From Balneolaceae bacterium SMO_bin1 (lineage in GTDB: Bacteria; Bacteroidota; Rhodothermia; Balneolales; Balneolaceae): a stretch of 13,340 bases of DNA. Below are positions 8,148 through 13,340 of this stretch, piece by piece (the stretch's first letter is position 1; every line of letters begins with the position of its first letter). A program made the translations under genes and the position numbers. The DNA lies in contig NNSL01000251.1 in the NCBI GenBank assembly GCA_003123965.1, positions 1-13,340 of the forward strand, in the 5' to 3' direction. The notes under the pieces are model-generated. The model did no database searches, was not told the origin of the DNA, and saw nothing but the letters and a program-made list of their open reading frames with translations.

Positions 8148-8871
8148 AGTAAGAGAGTCCACGGTTAAATATTTCAAGCACACCAATACGCTGCTATACA
8201 GCTATTTAATTAGCCTGCCGCTGCTGGTGATGTATGAAATACTCATCTACGTTTCACAGCCTGACCCTACCTCAACGGTTCGCATTTCGGTTGATGTATG
8301 GATTAAGACCCTCTTCTCGTACGTCGGTAGTGATATTCTTTCTATCACGCTCATCGTAATTGCGCTGCTGGGTATCATCATTCTCTACAAAGAACGCGAC
8401 CGACTCTCCACCCTAAAGCCTTCCTACTTTCTGGGCATGGTTTTCGAGTCATTTATTTATGCTATTGGCTTGGCACTTCTGTTGGGTCTCATAGTGGGCG
8501 CTCTTGTACAAATAATGCAGCCGGGCACGCTAGAAACACTTACCACGCTTCAGCAGATCGCCCTATCGCTGGGCGCGGGCCTATACGAAGAGCTCTTTTT
8601 CAGGGTGCTTTTAGTATCAGGGCTGCTGTACCTTTTCAAGCGATTTATGACCAAGAAAGGATTGGCTTTTGCTGCAGCCATTATCATTGCGGCGCTTCTG
8701 TTTAGTTTGGTTCACTATATCGGCGCTTTGGGTGATCCTTTTACTTTCGGTTCTTTTTTGTTTCGCTTTCTATTCGGACTGGCGCTTAACGCACTTTATA
8801 TCTGGAGAGGGTTTGGAATTGCGGCCTGGACTCACGCCATTTATGATATAATGATTGTAATATTTGGATAG
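8140..8871 (+). CDS. CPBP-family intramembrane metalloprotease (Rce1-like)
   Basis: A 243-residue polytopic membrane protein with about six to seven hydrophobic segments. The three CPBP/Abi motifs are present: EELFFR (Glu150, Glu151, Arg155), FSLVH (Phe188 to His192), and HAIYD (His232, Asp236). These form the presumed zinc-independent or metal-assisted glutamate active site known from Rce1 CAAX proteases. Bacterial members cleave within membranes or serve in bacteriocin self-immunity; the substrate here is unknown. Its ATG overlaps the end of the LysM/RlpA gene by 8 bases, so it is translationally coupled and last in the operon. No bacteriocin gene is nearby. Confidence 0.88.
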   Translation: MSKVRESTVKYFKHTNTLLYSYLISLPLLVMYEILIYVSQPDPTSTVRISVDVWIKTLFSYVGSDILSITLIVIALLGIIILYKERDRLSTLKPSYFLGMVFESFIYAIGLALLLGLIVGALVQIMQPGTLETLTTLQQIALSLGAGLYEELFFRVLLVSGLLYLFKRFMTKKGLAFAAAIIIAALLFSLVHYIGALGDPFTFGSFLFRFLFGLALNALYIWRGFGIAAWTHAIYDIMIVIFG

Positions 8872-9072
8872 CCACCCAATCTATTTAAAGCTTTATTACG
8901 TAGTATTTTTTTAAACTATATTAAAATGATGCATTAGCTAAATTCGTAAGGAACTGATTACCGCATGCATCAATATAATCTATTAACCTTTTGATAACAT
9001 TTTTGATATTATTGTTTTCTGAAGGTTTTGTACATTACTTCATTGCAGTATTAAACTACTAAAGTATTCGGA
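8872..9072. other. AT-rich gap before the ECF sigma factor gene
   Basis: This 201-base region has no reading frame of note and is clearly richer in A and T than its flanks. It should contain the end of the preceding operon and the promoter of the sigma gene. A GGAAC at 8950-8954 resembles an ECF -35 element, which would allow autoregulation, but no convincing -10 partner was found. The T-run near 8910 lacks a proper hairpin, so I do not call a terminator. Confidence 0.35.
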
Positions 9073-9648
9073 ATGGCAGAACTTACTATGCAGGAAGTTC
9101 AAAAGCAGGAGGATTTTCAAGAGGAGATAATTCCTCACCTCGATGCGATGTATAATTTTGCACTTCGGCTTACCTCTGATCCGAACGATGCCGAAGACCT
9201 TGTGCAAGACACAATCGTAAAGGCATACCGCTTTTTCAGCAGTTATGAGAAAGGTACGAATGCCAAAGCTTGGTTGTTCCGCATTCTTAAGAACTCGTAC
9301 ATCAACAATTACCGCAAAAAATCGAAGCAACCCAGTCAGGTTGACTACGACGAGGTATCCTCGTTCTATGAAACCATCCGCGCTGATCGCACCGATACCT
9401 CCGACCTTGAGGACCGCATGTTCCGCGAACTCATTGATGATGATATTTCAAATGCGCTGGAACAGCTGCCTGAAGATTTCCGAACCGTAGTGCTGCTATG
9501 CGATGTGGAAGGCTTTACCTACGAAGAAATTGCCAACATGCTTGATGTACCCATCGGCACTATCCGTTCGCGGCTGCACCGTGGCAGAAACCTACTCAAA
9601 GCAGAGCTGCTGGAGTATGCAGAGAAACGCGGCTATCAGCCCGATTAA
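9073..9648 (+). CDS. ECF (extracytoplasmic-function) sigma factor, RpoE/SigH-like
   Basis: A 191-residue sigma-70 family protein with only regions 2 and 4, the ECF plan. Region 2 (about residues 18-90) includes DAEDLVQDTIVKAYRFF and the -10-recognising NAKAWLFRILKNSYINNYRKK. Region 4 (about 125-182) includes the helix-turn-helix TYEEIANMLDVPIGTIRSRLHRGR. It directs RNA polymerase to a stress regulon. The region 2 wording (GTNAKAWLFRILKN) resembles redox/SigH-like ECF groups, whose zinc anti-sigma factor is usually encoded next door. None is present here: downstream is a convergent kinase gene. The start is ATG 9073; an alternative in-frame ATG at 9088 would trim only five residues. Its stop overlaps the stop of the opposing kinase gene. 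Confidence 0.92.
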   Translation: MAELTMQEVQKQEDFQEEIIPHLDAMYNFALRLTSDPNDAEDLVQDTIVKAYRFFSSYEKGTNAKAWLFRILKNSYINNYRKKSKQPSQVDYDEVSSFYETIRADRTDTSDLEDRMFRELIDDDISNALEQLPEDFRTVVLLCDVEGFTYEEIANMLDVPIGTIRSRLHRGRNLLKAELLEYAEKRGYQPD

Positions 9649-10942
9649 GTCGTTTCCTGCTCTTTTTTAAGATCGGCCTTTAGCACAATGCGCATCGTAG
9701 TTCCTTTACCTATTTCAGATTCTACGATACTTATTTTCCCGTTGTGATATTCTTCGACAATACGTTTAGTGAGGCTGAGCCCCAATCCCCATCCTCTTTT
9801 TTAGTGCTGTAGCCTGGCTTAAATATTTCTTTTTGATATTTCTTTTCAATGCCCCGCCCTGAATCTTCAATCTCGATATGCACTTCATCCTCCAGCCTCT
9901 TTAATGTTACAGCCACATACGCACCTTTTTTCGTACTCTTGATAGCATTCATGGAGTTTTTTAGCAGGTTTTCGAGGGCCCATTGAAATAATTCAGGGTT
10001 AATTCTGGCATAGGTTTGCGGTTCCAGAGAGCGACGGATATCCACTTTTTTTCCCAGCTTGGGCACACGCCGTTTCATGTAGTCCATTACGGATTCTATC
10101 TGCGGCACTAAATTCTGCGATTCAAGTTTTGGTTCAGAACCAATTTTGTTAAAACGTTCGGCTACCCCGCGCAAGCGACTCACGTCGTTTTCCAGCTCAG
10201 AAGCCACCCGTTCAATAAATTCATCATCACCGCGCTCTTCCCTAAGCAGTCCAATCCACCCGTACATGCTCGAAAGCGGCGTTCCCAGTTGATGCGCAGC
10301 CTCTTTGGTCATACCCACCCAAATATTCGACTGCTCTGATTTACTGATGGTACGGTAACTCAAAAATGCCATGCCCAGCACAAGCGCCAGCAGCCCAATT
10401 TGTATGTACGGAAAGTAGCGCAAATACTGCACCGTGGGGCTTTCACCATAGTAGACGTATTGCGTTTGCGGGTTATCGTCGGGCCCGAACTGAATTTCGA
10501 TAGGAGTGTTTATTTCGGCAAAATCCTGTACCTTCTCGCGGTCTAAATCGCCGTCGATATGATTTTGAAATAAAATCTGACCATTTTCATCAACAACAAT
10601 GGCCGGAATTCGGAACCGCTCTTTTGAAATTATTTCTTCGAATACAAAATTATCGGACGACCAGAACGACTCTGCCGATTCTATCATATCAATCAGCTCA
10701 TCCGAAACGGTGGGATTTTGCCGCAGCCTGCTCACAGCTTCGCGCAACCTGCTGCTGGCCTCCTCTTGGGCAGGGTTTCCCGTATATTCAATGGCACGAG
10801 CCCAAAGCTGCACGCTAGCCCGTTCTTTTTCCAGAATTCGGTCCAGCAGATATTGGTTGTAGGCAAACGACCCCAGGCCGAATAATATCAACAAGACAAG
10901 CAGAATGATATTTACCCGGTGCGATGTAAGGCTGAGCTGCAT
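9645..10942 (-). CDS. Orphan sensor histidine kinase, frameshifted in the ATP-binding domain
   Basis: The reading frame starts at ATG 10942. It encodes membrane helix 1 (about residues 10-32), a periplasmic sensor region (33-177) of unknown ligand, membrane helix 2 (178-197), an HisKA-like region with the phospho-accepting His217 in AAHQLGTPLSS, and an HATPase domain with N-box NLLKNSMNAI, G1 box DSGRGI and F-box IFKPGYSTKK. As written the frame then goes wrong and stops at 9731 (403 residues). The other frame gives the missing G2 box, GWGLGLSLTKRIV, and continues to a stop at 9645-9647. Adding one A to the six-A run (9797-9802 on the plus strand as T) joins the two into 432 residues. Without repair the kinase would lack its G2 box and be inactive. 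No response regulator lies nearby. Confidence 0.85.
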
Positions 10943-11067
10943 GCAGGTTAATCGGTTTACGGTTTATAGACTCAACCCAAAATCTATAAAAAACATCAAT
11001 AATGCAGACAAAATAAAAAAGGGCACCACCGTAAGCAGTACCCTCTAAAAAAATATTTTCTAAAAAG
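10943..11067. other. Gap between clpX and the histidine kinase gene
   Basis: This 125-base gap contains the clpX terminator (listed separately) and then about 70 AT-rich bases leading into the kinase gene on the same strand. Because the terminator closes the clp operon, the kinase probably has its own promoter between 10943 and 11010. I could not identify clear -35/-10 boxes. Confidence 0.4.
11011..11043 (-). terminator. Intrinsic terminator after clpX
   Basis: Read on the minus strand, GGGTACTGC-TTACG-GTGGTGCCC forms a 9-bp stem (three G-T wobbles) with a five-base loop at 11043-11021. It is followed at once by TTTTTTATTTTG. It lies about 25 bases after the clpX stop codon. This is the best terminator in the window and marks the end of the tig-clpP-clpX operon. 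Confidence 0.8.
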
Positions 11068-12333
11068 TTACGCCGAAGCCTTCCGCTTCTCGTAAACGGG
11101 CGGTGCATTATCGTACACCGTGTCCTTGGTGATGGTGCACTGCTCAATATTCTGCATGGATGGAATGGTAAACATGATATCGAGCATAACGCTTTCCATG
11201 ATGGACCGGAGACCGCGGGCCCCAGTTTTACGCTTCATAGCTTTCTCAACAATAGCTTCAAGCGCATCGTCCTCAAAAACCAGATCCACACCTTCCATTT
11301 TAAACAGCTTTTTGTACTGCTTGGTAAGCGCGTTTTTAGGCTTTTTCAGAATGTCAATCATTGCACTTTCGGAGAGCTGATGCAATCCGGAAATAACCGG
11401 CAATCGACCAATTAATTCAGGAATAAGCCCATATTCCTGCAGATCTTCGGGCTCAACATTGGTAAAAATATCGGGATCAGACTTGTCGTATTTTACTTCG
11501 TCATCACCCTGGAAACCCATTGAGCTTACCGACAAGCGCCGGGCAATAATCTCTTCCAGCCCGCTGAAGGCCCCGCCACAGATAAACAGAATTTCGGATG
11601 TATCAACCTGTACAAAATTTTGCTCCGGATGCTTTCGTCCACCTTTGGGAGGAATATTGGCAACGGTTCCTTCAAGAATTTTAAGCAGTGCCTGCTGCAC
11701 GCCCTCACCGGAAACATCTCGGGTGATGGATGGATTGTCGCTTTTGCGGGCCGCTTTATCTACTTCGTCGATGTAAACAATGCCGCGGCGAGCTTGTTCA
11801 ACGTCGTAGTCAGCGGCCTGAAGCAGGCTTGAAAGAATGCTTTCAACGTCTTCGCCCACATAGCCGGCCTCGGTAAGTACGGTAGCATCGGCAATGGTGA
11901 AGGGGACATCAATAACGTTGGCCAGCGTTTTTGCCAGCAGCGTTTTTCCGCAGCCGGTGGGACCAAGCAGCAAAATATTGCTCTTTTCAATTTGCGTATC
12001 ATCCAGCTTGTCCTGCATTTCGGAGCTGATACGCTTGTAATGATTGTAAACGGCAACAGACAGCGTTTTCTTGGCGCCTTCCTGACCGATTACATATTCA
12101 TCAAGGCGATCTTTAATTTCGGTAGGCTTGAGAAGCGGCTTGTACTTTTTTTCGCGCTTCTTTGACATGGATGCCAGTTCGCCCTGCACAATACCGGAGG
12201 CATCCGATACACAGCGGTCGCAGATATAAACATCATCCGGACCGGCCACCATGCTATTAACTTCCTGGCTAGAGCGACCACAGAAAGAACAATGTATTGA
12301 ACTCGAATTGTTGTTGTCTTTATTATCGCTCAT
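11068..12333 (-). CDS. clpX: ClpX, ATP-dependent unfoldase subunit of ClpXP protease
   Basis: A complete 421-residue ClpX. The N-terminal zinc-binding domain has Cys15, Cys18, Cys38 and Cys41. The AAA+ domain shows Walker A GPTGCGKT (124-131), pore loop GYVGED (157-162), Walker B with Asp189-Glu190, the RKH loop (233-235), and sensor 2 GARGLRSI near the C-terminus. The ring unfolds tagged proteins and threads them into ClpP in the cytosol. The ClpP-docking loop, IGF in E. coli, reads MGF (272-274), a conservative change. The start is ATG 12333, with GAGGTT upstream. It follows clpP by 26 bases and is followed by an intrinsic terminator. All motor residues are intact. Confidence 0.97.
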   Translation of the reverse strand: MSDNKDNNNSSSIHCSFCGRSSQEVNSMVAGPDDVYICDRCVSDASGIVQGELASMSKKREKKYKPLLKPTEIKDRLDEYVIGQEGAKKTLSVAVYNHYKRISSEMQDKLDDTQIEKSNILLLGPTGCGKTLLAKTLANVIDVPFTIADATVLTEAGYVGEDVESILSSLLQAADYDVEQARRGIVYIDEVDKAARKSDNPSITRDVSGEGVQQALLKILEGTVANIPPKGGRKHPEQNFVQVDTSEILFICGGAFSGLEEIIARRLSVSSMGFQGDDEVKYDKSDPDIFTNVEPEDLQEYGLIPELIGRLPVISGLHQLSESAMIDILKKPKNALTKQYKKLFKMEGVDLVFEDDALEAIVEKAMKRKTGARGLRSIMESVMLDIMFTIPSMQNIEQCTITKDTVYDNAPPVYEKRKASA

Positions 12334-12359
12334 AACAAATAACCTCGCGGAATTTGATG

Positions 12360-13028
12360 CTATTTATCGTTCTCTTTGTCTTTTCTGCGGTCCATAACCT
12401 TGTCAACAAGTCCGTAATCTTTGGCCTCTTCGGCACTCATCCACTTGTTACGGTCAAAGTCTTCCATTACTTGATCTTTCCCTTTGCCGCAATGCTCTGC
12501 AATAATCTCACAAAGCAGATTCTTAATGCGTATGATTTCCTGCGCTTCAATCTCAATATCACTTGCCTGGCCCTGCACGCCTCCAAGCGGCTGGTGAATC
12601 ATCACGCGGGCATTCGGCAGCAGATAGCGTTTGCCATCAGCCCCACCGGTAAGCAGCACAGCCCCCATAGATGCAGCCATACCTACACAGGTAGTGGTTA
12701 CATCAGGCTTTACGTACTGCATGGTATCATAAATAGCCATACCAGCAGATACTACGCCACCCGGACTATTAATATACAAATTAATATCTTTTTCGGAATC
12801 TTCGGACGCCAAGTACAAGATCTGCGCCACAATAGAGCTGGCTACCGTATTGTTAATGGGCATACCCAAAAATACAATGCGGTCTTTCAGCAGGCGCGAA
12901 TAAATATCATACGCCCGCTCCCCGCGGCTGGTCTTTTCTACGACCATGGGCACCAGATTGTTATCCTCTATCGGGGTGAATCCGGATTCGTTAAAATTGG
13001 GCATTTCAAAAAGTGGTTGCTTATTCAT
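12360..13028 (-). CDS. clpP: ClpP protease subunit, with Asn at the catalytic Asp position
   Basis: A 222-residue ClpP serine peptidase, the chambered proteolytic partner of ClpX. It begins with a probable propeptide of about 25 residues before [14 protein letters not shown]. The nucleophile is Ser120 in GMAASMG and the general base is His145 in MIHQPLGG, 25 residues apart as in E. coli and B. subtilis ClpP. The third member of the triad should be Asp 49 residues further on; here that position (194, in [12 protein letters not shown], codon AAC at 12449-12447) is Asn. The oxyanion-side motif SPGGVVSAG is present. The rest of the protein is normal and the gene sits in the standard operon between tig (22 bases upstream) and clpX (26 bases downstream), so it is surely expressed as the main ClpP. 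Listeria ClpP1 is a known ClpP with Asn here and weak activity alone. Confidence 0.95.
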   Translation of the reverse strand: MNKQPLFEMPNFNESGFTPIEDNNLVPMVVEKTSRGERAYDIYSRLLKDRIVFLGMPINNTVASSIVAQILYLASEDSEKDINLYINSPGGVVSAGMAIYDTMQYVKPDVTTTCVGMAASMGAVLLTGGADGKRYLLPNARVMIHQPLGGVQGQASDIEIEAQEIIRIKNLLCEIIAEHCGKGKDQVMEDFDRNKWMSAEEAKDYGLVDKVMDRRKDKENDK

Positions 13029-13050
13029 GATAAAAAGAATCTAAAACGGG

Positions 13051-13340
13051 TTACACTTGCTTGCCTACCTTTTCTTCGTGCTTGTTCTGGTAGGTTTCTT
13101 TGTCAACGTCATTAATGTCCACAATATCCTGTAGACGGTCAAAAACTTTCTCTTCTCGAATGCTGTTGCGCAGGTTCTCCAGTTGTTGCGGGTTTTGAGC
13201 GAACATGTTGCGCATCTGGTCAACTGTAACACCATATTGCGCGGCTTGAGCGGCTAAATGCTCATCAATATCATCGGGCTCAATCTCAATGTCATCAAAC
13301 TTCTCCTGCAACTTTTCGTTGATGAAGAACCATTTTGCAT
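13051..13340 (-). CDS. tig: Trigger factor, C-terminal 95 residues only (start lies beyond the window)
   Basis: An open frame enters from the right edge and ends at a TAA at 13051-13053. The 95 residues visible match the helical C-terminal chaperone domain of trigger factor. They begin AKWFFINEKLQEKFDD, as in the arm helices, then show YGVTVDQMRNMF and the late LENLRNSIREEKVFDRL helix. The ribosome-binding and isomerase domains lie outside. Trigger factor holds nascent chains at the ribosome exit. Its position directly before clpP and clpX is the conserved tig-clpP-clpX order, which supports the call although the fragment is short. Confidence 0.9.
   Translation of the reverse strand, partial: AKWFFINEKLQEKFDDIEIEPDDIDEHLAAQAAQYGVTVDQMRNMFAQNPQQLENLRNSIREEKVFDRLQDIVDINDVDKETYQNKHEEKVGKQV

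Noticed and set aside
8140..8871. CPBP protease as part of a bacteriocin immunity system
   Set aside because: No bacteriocin precursor, modification or export gene lies nearby, and the gene is embedded in a housekeeping-like operon.
8885..8915. Palindromic TACGTA followed by seven Ts after the CPBP gene as a terminator
   Set aside because: The palindrome leaves no loop, so it cannot form a stable RNA hairpin.
8950..8975. GGAAC as the -35 of an ECF-autoregulated promoter
   Set aside because: No matching -10 element lies 16-18 bases downstream; a five-base match alone is expected by chance.
12354..13115. A 253-codon open frame on the plus strand, antisense to clpP
   Set aside because: It mirrors the highly conserved clpP frame, has no recognisable domain, and its composition is what the complement of a codon-biased gene gives.

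Overview
The window looks like an ordinary chromosomal segment from a Gram-negative bacterium of the Balneolota/Rhodothermota branch, at the edge of Bacteroidota. I base this on gene style and content: an mlaE-mlaF-mlaD lipid-transport set, a PpiD-like periplasmic folding protein, a two-membrane-segment potassium channel with RCK domains, an ECF sigma factor with a Bacteroidota-like flavour, and moderate GC with AT-rich intergenic gaps. The phylum is an inference; no rRNA or other marker gene is present to fix it. I see no mobile element, phage gene, CRISPR array, tRNA or rRNA.

Layout. Positions 1-4272 are read leftward and concern the cell envelope: mlaE, mlaF and mlaD (inner-membrane permease, ATPase and MCE substrate-binding protein) are tightly spaced. 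A 112-base gap follows, then a PpiD/SurA-type peptidyl-prolyl isomerase that runs off the left edge. A 126-base divergent spacer separates these from a rightward group (4399-8871): an RCK potassium channel, chorismate synthase (aroC), a small TPR protein, a secreted LysM plus RlpA-like barrel protein, and a CPBP-family membrane protease. These genes are 7-16 bases apart or overlap, so they are probably one transcription unit. After a 201-base AT-rich gap comes a rightward ECF sigma factor (9073-9648). It meets, stop codon to stop codon, a leftward orphan sensor histidine kinase. The right end (11068-13340, leftward) is the classic proteostasis operon tig-clpP-clpX, closed by a convincing intrinsic terminator just after clpX.

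Functionally, lipid trafficking (Mla), periplasmic folding (PpiD), peptidoglycan handling (LysM/RlpA) and envelope-type signalling (ECF sigma, histidine kinase) sit together. Cytosolic quality control (trigger factor, ClpXP) lies at the right.

Three points deserve attention. First, ClpP has Asn at the position of the catalytic Asp, exactly 49 residues after the catalytic His. Second, two genes (LysM/RlpA and the histidine kinase) are each broken by what looks like one missing base in a homopolymer, which suggests consensus-sequence errors unless read data show otherwise. Third, a phase-correct -1 slippery heptamer lies inside the LysM/RlpA overlap, so recoding must be considered, although domain register argues for a simple one-base loss. 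I did not find a previously undescribed multi-gene system here.
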